Assembly (NCBI GenBank): GCA_021299615.1
Contig: JAJTHC010000032.1
Coordinates: 1-7,367, forward strand
Direction of reading: 5' to 3'
Origin: Vampirovibrionales bacterium
GTDB lineage: Bacteria > Cyanobacteriota > Vampirovibrionia > Vampirovibrionales > JAJTHC01
Length of the DNA stretch: 7,367 nucleotides
Each line of letters opens with the position of its first letter. The first letter of the stretch is position 1. The position numbers were made by a program, and so were the translations under genes. The notes under the pieces were generated by a model that saw nothing but the letters and a program-made list of their open reading frames with translations, made no database searches and was not told where the DNA came from. Below are positions 1-5,899 of this stretch, piece by piece.

Positions 1-390
1 GTAGTCTCGTGGGCCGACATTGACGATGAACGAATCAGGCACTTTCGGGGGAGGGGCTTGCCGTTTGCCAAAGAGCTTGCCCTTTAAGCTTTTTTCAATC
101 GGTTGCAGGGGGGCTGGTCGGTTTTTTTGATGCCCTGGTGGCCCAAAATAGGGATCCGTGTCTTGTGGGGCAGTTTTTTCGAGATTGGGCGTAATGGTGT
201 AGCCGTTATAGGGGGCGTCTCCCCATTGTTGCGAGTCGTAGCCGTTGGCATCCACGGCGTGGGCGTGGGGAAGTATCCCAAGAAAAAGGGACATCAAAAC
301 AATCACTAAAATGCTAAAATGATTCACGAGCCGACGTCCAAGCACTAAATCGGAGCAAATAATGCCTTTTTTGTTGTCTTTACTATTCAT
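1..390 (-). CDS. Secreted proline-rich protein, N-terminal part only (runs off the left edge)
   Basis: The frame stays open for all 130 codons from the ATG at 388-390 to base 1, so the gene continues beyond the window. The product has a basic N-terminus (K5, K7, K8, R19, R20), a hydrophobic stretch at about residues 25-41 and an A-H-A motif ending at A45. This is a good signal peptidase I site, so I infer export by Sec. The mature part begins V-D-A-N-G-Y and is rich in Pro, Gln, Lys and Gly, with P-A-P and P-P-P runs at 92-115. It looks flexible rather than folded. I recognise no family. The start is uncertain: the ATG has no strong Shine-Dalgarno sequence, and a GTG at 325-327 (residue 22) would give a more typical 24-residue signal peptide. 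It begins 20 bases after the stop of the upstream membrane-protein gene and is probably the third gene of the sppA unit. Confidence 0.75.
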   Translation of the reverse strand, partial: MNSKDNKKGIICSDLVLGRRLVNHFSILVIVLMSLFLGILPHAHAVDANGYDSQQWGDAPYNGYTITPNLEKTAPQDTDPYFGPPGHQKNRPAPLQPIEKSLKGKLFGKRQAPPPKVPDSFIVNVGPRDY

Positions 391-410
391 CTTTATCAAT
401 CTACTTTATT

Positions 411-1070
411 TTAATGTAACAATGAAAAAATCACGGTGAAATACATGAGATACGTCCACAGCCCTGCCAAAACAGGTAGGCTCATGGCGAGCATCACATG
501 CTCATTCGACCAATCAAAGACCACCGCCACAGACTTCACAAATAAGTAGGACGTCCAGATCCACAAAATGGCGTAAGCAAAGGCTCCTGCGACAGGCACT
601 GATGCCTTTAGCAGACTCACCACAGGCAAAAAGAGCCACGGAATCGTACTCGCACCAGTCAAGGTCAACAATAGCCCAAAGCGACTTTCACGGGTAAACA
701 CATGGTGAGCATAGGCGATACCCCCTGCTAAGCCAGCCCACAACAGCAGGTGACTGACGGCTTGAAAGCCTAGCACAAGTGGACTTACTTCGGTATTGCC
801 CTTGAATAAAATCCCACAAAGCAATTGAATGGCAATAATCGACACGCTTAAAATCGCCTGCTGACGCAAAAGCGGATTGTCCACTTCGGCAGGGTTGCCG
901 TAAGCATTTTTTAGTGCCTCAAAGGTAGGAGGGGCATTCAAAATAACGCCTTGCACGACTTCATGCCACGCCAAAGCAGGGGGGGCATCCAAGTGCAATT
1001 GCACGTCTCGGCTGGCTTTAAGGGCATCAGGTGATTCAGGACTAAAATCAGGGGTTACGGTTGCATTCAT
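411..1070 (-). CDS. Yip1-like five-helix membrane protein
   Basis: The product of 219 residues has a soluble N-terminal third and then about five hydrophobic segments (near 70-90, 99-122, 132-153, 157-182 and 193-216). This topology and the helix pattern resemble the bacterial Yip1/YIF1 family, whose function is poorly known. The family call is from overall pattern only, with no diagnostic motif. The N-terminal segment holds a P-A-L-A-W-H-E-V-V-Q-G stretch and N-A-P-P-T-F, which looks like an amphipathic lead-in. An upstream TTG at 1104-1106 could extend the frame by 12 codons into sppA. I prefer the ATG at 1068-1070 because AGGCGAGG lies 9 bases before it. The gap to the sppA stop is 20 bases and the gap to the next gene is also 20 bases, so it is the middle gene of a three-gene membrane/export unit. 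Confidence 0.85.
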   Translation of the reverse strand: MNATVTPDFSPESPDALKASRDVQLHLDAPPALAWHEVVQGVILNAPPTFEALKNAYGNPAEVDNPLLRQQAILSVSIIAIQLLCGILFKGNTEVSPLVLGFQAVSHLLLWAGLAGGIAYAHHVFTRESRFGLLLTLTGASTIPWLFLPVVSLLKASVPVAGAFAYAILWIWTSYLFVKSVAVVFDWSNEHVMLAMSLPVLAGLWTYLMYFTVIFSLLH

Positions 1071-1079
1071 CAGAAAATA

Positions 1080-1087
1080 CCTCGCCT
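1080..1087 (-). promoter_or_regulatory. Ribosome binding site that fixes the Yip1-like start
   Basis: On the minus strand this reads AGGCGAGG, 9 bases before the ATG at 1070. It overlaps no start for the longer TTG-initiated frame, so it supports the shorter 219-residue product and a gene that does not overlap sppA. Confidence 0.6.
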
Positions 1088-1090
1088 TTC

Positions 1091-2194
1091 TTATTGATAC
1101 AACCAAAGGGGCTGATTCGCATAACGCATCGTCAAGGGCAACGCACTTTCAGGAGGCGTACTTTGTCCCAATCCTTGAAGCACGCTGGCTAAGTTCAAAT
1201 GCTGGCTAGCTTCACCAAAAGGCAGGTGGAAGAAGCTTTTCAAGAAGTCTTCGTCCGATTCATAAGGTACGAGTTCGAATTCCGTAGACGCATCATACTT
1301 AAAGCGTTCGTTGACCAACTGTTGTAAAACGTCTTTAGCGTAATAGGCATCACCGATTTCATCAGCAAGTCCAACCGCAACGGCTTGGTTGCCTGTCACC
1401 ACTCGACCGTCCGCAACAGCGGTAATCTGCTTGCGACGACGTGCTTTTTCGGCGTCATCCTTGATGTTTCTCAAGCGACCGTCTAACACGGTATTGAGGA
1501 AGTCTTTGTAGCTGTCGTTAATAATGGTTTGTAATAAGGCGACTTCGGCTGAGCTGGTCTTGCGGTAAGGGTTCAAGAGATCCTTGAACTTGCCACTTTT
1601 AATGGTGACGGATTTCACGCCGAGCTTTTCTTCCATGAGCTTTTGAAAGTTCATGGATTGCATAATCACACCGATGGATGCTGTCAAGGTCCCCTTATTG
1701 GTGACGATTTTGTCCGCAGCACAGGCGGTGTAATAGCCTCCACTTGCGGCAACGTCCAACAATGTGGCGACAATCGGCTTGTTTGCACGCACACGCTTGA
1801 CCGCAGCATTGAGTTCTTGGCTCATGCCGACGGTGCCTCCAGGGCTGTTAATTAAGAGCAAAACGCCTTTGACTTTGTCGTCTTGAGCAGCGGCATCGAG
1901 GGCTTCTCGCACGGCGGTGGCACCGCTGCCCGATTCCATGAAACCGCCACCGCTTGAATCGCTGTTGATTTCACCTTCAAGCTTGATGAGGGCAAGTGTA
2001 TTGCCTTTTAAGGCTTTTAACGCACCAATACCTTTTTTAAGTTGGGCTTCTTTTTCGATGTGCGAAGCTTCAGGTGAAGGTGGAGGCGTATTATTTTTCA
2101 TCACCAAGCCAACGCTTCCGACCACTAGGCTTAAGGCAACCAGTCCGATGAGGACGTAGGAAAAGGTTTTGGAAGAATTGACATCAAGCGACAT
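1091..2194 (-). CDS. sppA: Signal peptide peptidase SppA, single-domain S49 serine protease
   Basis: SppA cleaves leftover signal peptides in the membrane. The product has 367 residues from the ATG at 2192-2194. It opens with a short polar segment and one hydrophobic anchor at about residues 11-32. The S49 domain follows, with N-S-P-G-G at 116-120, the nucleophile region A-A-S-G-G-Y-Y (Ser151) and S-G-K-F-K-D (Lys204). The Ser-to-Lys spacing of 53 matches the Ser/Lys dyad known for Bacillus SppA (52). The size fits the short one-domain type rather than the doubled enterobacterial form of about 600 residues. A GTG at 2222-2224 would add 10 polar residues. The ATG is preferred because AAGAGAG lies just upstream. 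An AT-rich TACTATATATAAG at 2208-2220 could hold a -10 box, and repeat element A starts only 17 bases further upstream. It is first in a unit with a Yip1-like protein and a secreted protein. Confidence 0.95.
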   Translation of the reverse strand: MSLDVNSSKTFSYVLIGLVALSLVVGSVGLVMKNNTPPPSPEASHIEKEAQLKKGIGALKALKGNTLALIKLEGEINSDSSGGGFMESGSGATAVREALDAAAQDDKVKGVLLLINSPGGTVGMSQELNAAVKRVRANKPIVATLLDVAASGGYYTACAADKIVTNKGTLTASIGVIMQSMNFQKLMEEKLGVKSVTIKSGKFKDLLNPYRKTSSAEVALLQTIINDSYKDFLNTVLDGRLRNIKDDAEKARRRKQITAVADGRVVTGNQAVAVGLADEIGDAYYAKDVLQQLVNERFKYDASTEFELVPYESDEDFLKSFFHLPFGEASQHLNLASVLQGLGQSTPPESALPLTMRYANQPLWLYQ

Positions 2195-2237
2195 AGGGGG
2201 ATTCTCTCTTATATATAGTATCACAGTGCGATAGTTG

Positions 2238-2385
2238 CATAGCCGAATTGATAATTTCCTGTACTTGTCTATACGTTGTCGCTACTATTATTTTGTTCTG
2301 TGATGTAGGTCGCTCTATACGCCCTCACAAAATAATCTAGGCTCCTCGTCTAGCCTAAGTACAGAAAACTCTAAATTCAGCTATA
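2238..2385 (+). mobile_element. MITE-like repeat element A, copy 1
   Basis: This 148-base non-coding element is bounded by imperfect terminal inverted repeats. Bases 2238-2264 match the reverse complement of 2359-2385 at 21 of 27 positions; the ends read CATAGCCGAATT and TATAGCTGAATT inward. Inside is a core with TTGTCGCTAC (2276-2285) and, 27 bases after its first base, a 6-bp stem with a 6-base loop (2303-2320). Further in, AATCTAGGCT (2334-2343) with AGCCTA forms another small stem. The core recurs in element B and in the inverted copy at the right edge. The ends start with TA-like sequence, as in IS630/Tc1-type elements, but I cannot assign a parent transposase and none is encoded here. 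It sits directly upstream of sppA and may influence its promoter. Confidence 0.65.
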
Positions 2386-2441
2386 TGTTCTAGCATAGCA
2401 TATTTTTAGAAAGAATGGCGTCCTGTATTTGAGTTAATTCT

Positions 2442-2621
2442 CTATAGAAAGCTCTGCCAAAGTGGCTTTATATAGTATTTTAAATAATTTCCCCTACAGT
2501 GTCTATACTTTGTCGCTACGATTTTTTTGTTCTGTTGTGTACGTCTGTGTACACGCCTCAAAAGCCATTTGTTTTTCCTTGAATCTTCATCCGACTTGAA
2601 CTTTCGCAGAGCTTTCTATAG
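2442..2621 (+). mobile_element. MITE-like repeat element B containing the shared hairpin core
   Basis: This 180-base element has 22-base terminal inverted repeats (2442-2463 and 2600-2621) that match at 21 of 22 positions; both begin CTATAGAAAGCTCTGC reading inward. The interior has no ORF. It contains the core shared with element A: GTCTATACTTTGTCGCTACG at 2501-2520 and the hairpin GTGTAC-GTCTGT-GTACAC at 2537-2554. A decayed A-type end may lie at 2470-2496 (17 of 27 matches to 2238-2264), so B could have formed around, or recombined with, an A-type core. The near-identical ends suggest recent insertion or conservation of the ends. The right end runs into the PAP2-like gene and provides its stop codon. 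The CTxTGCxAAAG style of end resembles IS5-type ends, which is a weak resemblance only. Confidence 0.75.
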
Positions 2622-3128
2622 CGAACCCAAGCTCAAATGAAAATATATGGCAAATACAATACCCAACAGACCACCTACCAAAACTTCAAACGGCGTATGC
2701 CCCAATAATTCTCGTAATCGTTCAGGCACATGTCCCGTTTCATGCGTGTAAATGTCTTGCGTGATTTTATTTAAAATGCCTGCCATGCGTCCTGCTGAAC
2801 GTCTAACACCTGCGGCATCGTACATCACCACAAGGGCAATGCCCACTGCAACGGCAAAGATCGTTGAAGAAAATCCATCGACCATTCCTACAGCCGTTGC
2901 CAAAGCCGTCATAGACGCACTATGACTAGAAGGCATTCCGCCTGTTTCAACCATTAGACGAAAATTAATTTCTCGTTTGAATAAAAGAGTACCGATAAAC
3001 TTAAACAATTGAGCGACAAAGGCACTTAATAAACTTGAAACAATGACTTCATAGCCTGAGTTATAAAAGCCCACAGGAAAAATTGAAGAGTGAGTTGAAC
3101 TGGCTAAAGGTAAGGCTAAATCAGACAT
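2616..3128 (-). CDS. Divergent PAP2 family membrane protein (YuiD/DUF212 type)
   Basis: The product has 170 residues. Three signatures identify the divergent PAP2 (DUF212) family: G-G-M-P-S-S-H-S-A at 63-71, Y-D-A-A-G-V-R-R-S-A-G at 103-113 and L-G-H-T-P-F-E-V-L at 142-150. These resemble the phosphatase motifs of PAP2/chloroperoxidase enzymes, which act on lipid-linked phosphates. The substrate for the divergent group is unknown, so lipid or polyprenyl phosphatase activity is inference. Hydrophobic segments lie near 26-50, 72-82, 86-104 and 146-165, so it is a membrane protein. Length is normal for the family, so the C-terminus is nearly or fully intact. The last codon (Leu) and the TAG stop lie within the right terminal repeat of element B. 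GGAG lies 14 bases before the ATG, a rather long spacing. It is transcribed away from trpS and stands alone. Confidence 0.9.
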   Translation of the reverse strand: MSDLALPLASSTHSSIFPVGFYNSGYEVIVSSLLSAFVAQLFKFIGTLLFKREINFRLMVETGGMPSSHSASMTALATAVGMVDGFSSTIFAVAVGIALVVMYDAAGVRRSAGRMAGILNKITQDIYTHETGHVPERLRELLGHTPFEVLVGGLLGIVFAIYFHLSLGSL

Positions 3129-3240
3129 AAGTAACGGTTAGGCTCCAATAAATAACACAACCTTAATTACTATACGACAAAAAACATACAATAGCTAGCC
3201 TATAATTATTCAACCTAGCACCTGACTCAACCGATTAATT

Positions 3241-3268
3241 GGTATAACCAAGTTTATAATTTTCTGTA
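3241..3268 (+). repeat. Isolated A-type terminal repeat upstream of trpS
   Basis: From 3243 the sequence matches each end of element A at 20 of 26 positions. From 3241 it matches the trpS/dxr junction copy at 15 of 16 positions (GGTATAACCAAGTTTA here, GGTATAGCCAAGTTTA there). No partner end or core was found nearby, so it looks like a solo end or remnant. It lies about 80 bases before the trpS start, in the divergent gap with the PAP2-like gene. Confidence 0.5.
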
Positions 3269-3300
3269 AGCTTTTGTTTTATTCTTTTAGCGAGATATTC

Positions 3301-3329
3301 TTTTCATGCTAGACTTAAGAGGATATGAT
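3301..3329 (+). promoter_or_regulatory. Candidate trpS promoter
   Basis: TTTTCA (3301-3306) and TATGAT (3324-3329) are separated by 17 bases, giving 4/6 and 5/6 matches to sigma-70 boxes. Transcription would start near 3336, which leaves a very short leader and crowds the Shine-Dalgarno AAGGA (3335-3339). For that reason an upstream promoter in the AT-rich 3260-3300 stretch is also possible. Confidence 0.3.
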
Positions 3330-3347
3330 TGATTAAGGATACGTTGA

Positions 3348-4355
3348 ATGTCTGAATTTGAGAAAGAAACAAAACACCCCCCTGCTGTTGTGATGTCAGG
3401 AATGAGAGCCACAGGACGTTTGCACTTGGGGCATTACATGGGTGTTTTACGTAATTGGGTGCATCTTCAAAATGACTACACCACCTTTTTCATGGTCGCC
3501 GATTGGCATTCACTCACCACCAAATACGAAGACACGCTTCGCCTGCCTGAATACCGCCGAGACATTGTGCTGGATTGGTTAGGGGCGGGGGTTCTTCCCA
3601 CAAAGGCGACCCTCTATTTTCAATCCGCTGTGCCTGAAATTGCGGAACTCCACCTGTTACTTTCCATGATTACGCCTAATAAATGGTGCGAAACCGATCC
3701 CACCTTGAAAGATATGATCACCAGTGGGGAACTGAATTACGGTTTGTTGGGTTATCCCGTCTTGCAAACGGCAGATATTTTAGCGGTGGGAGGAAACTTA
3801 GTGCCTGTGGGTAAAGATCAACTTGCCCACCTCGAAATGTCTCGAGACATTGCCAGACGCTTCAACCACACAACAGGGCAAGTCATCTTCCAAGAACCAA
3901 GACCCCTACTCACCGAAACCCCTTCCGTTATTGGTTTAGACGGACGTAAAATGTCAAAATCCTATCAGAATGGCATTGAACTCGCCTTTTCTGAAGACGA
4001 AACGACTAAAGCCATTAAAACGGCGGTGACGGATGCTAAGCGTCTTAAAAAGACCGATCCTGGTGAACCCAATGATTGCGTGGCGGTCTTCCCTTGGTAT
4101 CAAACCTTTACAGATGCTTCCACTTGTGAAATAGTGGCGAGCGAATGTCGTACAGGCAGTCGAGGGTGTATGGATTGTAAAAAGCAGTTGGCAGAAGCCG
4201 TCAATGAGCAGTTGCGTCCGATTCGTGAACGTCGTTCAAGCTATGCCCAAGATTTAGCTCAAGTGGATGCCGTGATTGAAGCAGGCAATGCCGTGGCTCG
4301 TGAAAAAGCAAGTGCCACTTTACAGAAGGTGCGTCAGGCGTTTAATTTGGTATAG
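3348..4355 (+). CDS. trpS: Tryptophanyl-tRNA synthetase with predicted 4Fe-4S site
   Basis: This class Ic enzyme charges tRNA-Trp with tryptophan in the cytoplasm. The product has 335 residues, normal for bacterial TrpRS. It carries the HIGH-type motif H-L-G-H at 26-29, the TrpRS stretch L-G-Y-P-V-L-Q-T-A-D-I-L at 134-145, V-G-K-D-Q at 154-158 and K-M-S-K-S at 201-205. Cys244, Cys267, Cys274 and Cys277 have exactly the C-x22-C-x6-C-x2-C spacing that binds a 4Fe-4S cluster in Thermotoga maritima TrpRS, in the anticodon-recognition region. Cys260 is an extra nearby cysteine. AAGGA lies 8 bases before the ATG and fixes the start. The last codon and the TAG stop coincide with an A-type repeat end. 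The gene converges on dxr with a 14-base overlap. I see no T-box-like or leader-peptide structure in the short upstream gap. Confidence 0.97.
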   Translation: MSEFEKETKHPPAVVMSGMRATGRLHLGHYMGVLRNWVHLQNDYTTFFMVADWHSLTTKYEDTLRLPEYRRDIVLDWLGAGVLPTKATLYFQSAVPEIAELHLLLSMITPNKWCETDPTLKDMITSGELNYGLLGYPVLQTADILAVGGNLVPVGKDQLAHLEMSRDIARRFNHTTGQVIFQEPRPLLTETPSVIGLDGRKMSKSYQNGIELAFSEDETTKAIKTAVTDAKRLKKTDPGEPNDCVAVFPWYQTFTDASTCEIVASECRTGSRGCMDCKKQLAEAVNEQLRPIRERRSSYAQDLAQVDAVIEAGNAVAREKASATLQKVRQAFNLV

Positions 4356-5559
4356 CCAAGTTTAGAGTTTTCAAAGAAGCTAACGACTCACGCCTTGCCC
4401 AAGCATCCACTTCCAGTAGTTCATCCAGTTCAGGGAAATCTCCACCAGAAAGACTTTGGCGACTCTTTTCAAGAACTCGTTCGATTAGAATAGGGATCTC
4501 GGTAAAGTGTAACTTATCATCTAAGAAGGCTTGAACCGCTATTTCGTCGCAAGCATTTAAAATCGTGGTGGCTCGACTCCCTGCTTCCATCGCTTGACGA
4601 GCCAAGCCCAAGCACGGAAACACGGTCTCATCAGGCGTATAAAAATCCAACCGAGAAAGCTCGCTCAAGTTCAAGTGACTGTTCATATAGCGACCTTCCC
4701 AACGTTCAGGGTAGCTCATCGCCACTTGAATGGGGATTCGCATATCCGCAGGGGCGAGTTGAGCTATCACGCTACCGTCGATGTATTCCACCATGCCATG
4801 CACAATACTCTGCGGATGCACCAAAACCTCAATTTGCGAAGGCTTTAAGCCAAACAACCACTTGGCTTCAATCAATTCAAGCCCCTTATTCATCAAGCTG
4901 GCACTGTCGACCGTGACTTTCTGCCCCATCACCCAATTCGGATGCTTCAAGGCATCTGCTTTGGTGACGGTTTTGAGCTGTTCGGCGGAAAAGCCTCGAA
5001 AAGCACCCCCTGAAGCGGTTATCCACATTTTACGAACGCTTTGAATCTTGGACTGTTGCAAGCTTTGAAATAAAGCACTATGTTCGGAATCAAAGGGTAA
5101 AACGTTCGCCAAATAAGGCTGAACCAAATGTCCGCCAGCGACGAAGGTTTCTTTATTGGCGGTCAACAATCGCTTGCCTGCTTTTAATGCCGCCAGCGAA
5201 GGAGCCAACCCCAAAATCCCCACGACGCCCATAAGCACATCAGTCATTTCAGGAAGGGTCGCCAGCGTTTCAAGCCCGCCGTCTTCCGTCGTTAAAAGCT
5301 CGGGCAAAGGAAGCTTGGCATCGAGCAACGCCTGTTTCAAAGCTTGACGACTTTCATTGTCCGCAACAGAAACATAGCGTGGCGAAAACTCCTTAATTTG
5401 CTGAAAGAGAATGTCGACCTGCTTGCCTCCCGCCAAGGCGAGAATCTCATACGCATCTGGATGATGTCGACACACATCGAGGGCTTGTGTGCCGATCGAA
5501 CCTGTGGATCCTAAAACAACGAGTTTTTTGGGAATATAGGTGGAGCATCCTTCAAGCAT
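4342..5559 (-). CDS. dxr: 1-deoxy-D-xylulose 5-phosphate reductoisomerase
   Basis: Dxr makes 2-C-methyl-D-erythritol 4-phosphate from DXP using NADPH, the first committed step of the MEP isoprenoid pathway, in the cytoplasm. The product has 405 residues against 398 in E. coli. Visible motifs are the NADPH loop G-S-T-G-S-I-G at 17-23, T-A-N-K-E at 133-137, the metal site D157-S-E159-H, S-G-G at 183-185, H206-P-N-W in the flexible loop and M-N-K-G-L-E at 223-228 with E228 as third metal ligand. All key residues are present. The loop reads S-G-G-A-F-R where the E. coli enzyme has S-G-G-P-F-R. AAAGGCGA lies shortly before the ATG. The last residues, about K397-I403, are encoded by an A-type repeat end shared with the trpS stop. 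The gene converges on trpS with a 14-base overlap and is divergent from the zinc-ribbon gene. Confidence 0.97.
   Translation of the reverse strand: MLEGCSTYIPKKLVVLGSTGSIGTQALDVCRHHPDAYEILALAGGKQVDILFQQIKEFSPRYVSVADNESRQALKQALLDAKLPLPELLTTEDGGLETLATLPEMTDVLMGVVGILGLAPSLAALKAGKRLLTANKETFVAGGHLVQPYLANVLPFDSEHSALFQSLQQSKIQSVRKMWITASGGAFRGFSAEQLKTVTKADALKHPNWVMGQKVTVDSASLMNKGLELIEAKWLFGLKPSQIEVLVHPQSIVHGMVEYIDGSVIAQLAPADMRIPIQVAMSYPERWEGRYMNSHLNLSELSRLDFYTPDETVFPCLGLARQAMEAGSRATTILNACDEIAVQAFLDDKLHFTEIPILIERVLEKSRQSLSGGDFPELDELLEVDAWARRESLASLKTLNLAIPN
4351..4372 (+). repeat. A-type repeat end embedded in the trpS and dxr 3' ends
   Basis: The sequence begins TATAGCCAAGTTTAGAG. It matches the inward-reading right end of element A (2385 down to 2364) at 19 of 22 positions. 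It contains the trpS TAG stop (4353-4355) and, on the other strand, codons for about residues 397-403 of Dxr. The similarity stops after 4372 on entering conserved dxr coding sequence. Confidence 0.5.
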
Positions 5560-5602
5560 AGGGGAATCGCCTTTAATTCTGATTCATTGAGTTAAAGATA
5601 GT

Positions 5603-5608
5603 TATAAT
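5603..5608 (+). promoter_or_regulatory. Perfect -10 box upstream of the zinc-ribbon gene
   Basis: TATAAT lies in the 53-92 base gap between the divergent dxr and zinc-ribbon genes. No good -35 box sits 16-18 bases upstream (the region reads CTGATTCA). If used, transcription would start near 5615, downstream of the ATG at 5613, which argues for the later translation start at 5652 or 5658. Confidence 0.35.
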
Positions 5609-5642
5609 TGTTATGATGTTCCTATTTTACCCTAAATATATT

Positions 5643-5649
5643 AAGGAAG
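5643..5649 (+). promoter_or_regulatory. Ribosome binding site for the zinc-ribbon gene
   Basis: AAGGAAG lies 2 bases before the ATG at 5652 and 8 bases before the GTG at 5658. The upstream ATG at 5613 has no comparable site, so a start at 5652 or 5658 is favoured. Spacing alone favours the GTG. Confidence 0.5.
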
Positions 5650-5651
5650 TG

Positions 5652-5897
5652 ATGCTTGTGGCGTTTAAATGCACAAAATGTGGAAGTCAAGAGTTCAATC
5701 TGAAGCTTGCTTCGCCTTCAAGCCTCTTACTTAAGTGGCATTATAATGAACATCAAGACCTCATTTTAAGTGTTGAAGACCAATCCTTTGTCGCCGATTT
5801 AGGATTTATGAATCGATTTGCGTCTTGTAAACAATGTCTTGCTACTCGTTCTTGGGCGTATTCGTATGAATGCCCTAGTGAAAAAATAAAGGTGTAA
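5652..5897 (+). CDS. Small zinc-ribbon protein of unknown function
   Basis: The product has about 81 residues. It carries two C-x2-C knuckles: C-T-K-C close to the N-terminus and C-K-Q-C near residue 60. This spacing suits a four-cysteine zinc ribbon. The middle includes W-H-Y-N-E-H-Q-D-L-I-L-S-V-E-D, which looks like a beta-rich insert. There is no signal peptide or membrane segment, so it is predicted cytoplasmic. I do not recognise a named family. A longer frame starts at 5613 and would add 13 mostly hydrophobic residues, but it has no ribosome site and may lie before the transcription start. A GTG at 5658 is the other candidate. The gene ends 2 bases before the diguanylate cyclase start, and its last codons contain that gene's Shine-Dalgarno sequence, so the two are almost surely co-transcribed and possibly translationally coupled. 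Confidence 0.75.
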   Translation: MLVAFKCTKCGSQEFNLKLASPSSLLLKWHYNEHQDLILSVEDQSFVADLGFMNRFASCKQCLATRSWAYSYECPSEKIKV

Positions 5898-5899
5898 TT

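Noticed and set aside
103..309. Plus-strand frame of 68 codons at the left edge
   Set aside because: It is antisense to the open minus-strand frame with a clear signal peptide and has no ribosome site or recognisable product.
328..336. Possible twin-arginine export motif (R19-R20) in the secreted protein
   Set aside because: The sequence around it (G-R-R-L-V-N-H-F) does not fit S-R-R-x-F-L-K, and a later start would remove it; a Sec signal fits better.
1917..2159. Plus-strand frame of 80 codons inside sppA
   Set aside because: It lies opposite conserved SppA coding sequence and looks like a shadow frame.
2225..2615. CRISPR array in the repeat-rich gap
   Set aside because: The repeats are two different elements with inverted ends and no regular spacer pattern, and there are no cas genes.
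3129..3347. Promoter for the PAP2-like gene (TATAGT at about 3169-3174 on the minus strand)
   Set aside because: No acceptable -35 box lies at 16-18 bases, so I could not support a specific call; nothing else but the solo repeat end and the trpS signals is visible in this gap.
4594..5044. Two plus-strand frames inside dxr
   Set aside because: They overlap conserved Dxr motifs on the other strand and encode nothing recognisable.
2195..5570. Similar C-rich sequence just before the sppA and dxr starts (AATCCCCCTATG and ATTCCCCTATG)
   Set aside because: Only two short cases are present and each gene has an ordinary ribosome site; coincidence is likely.
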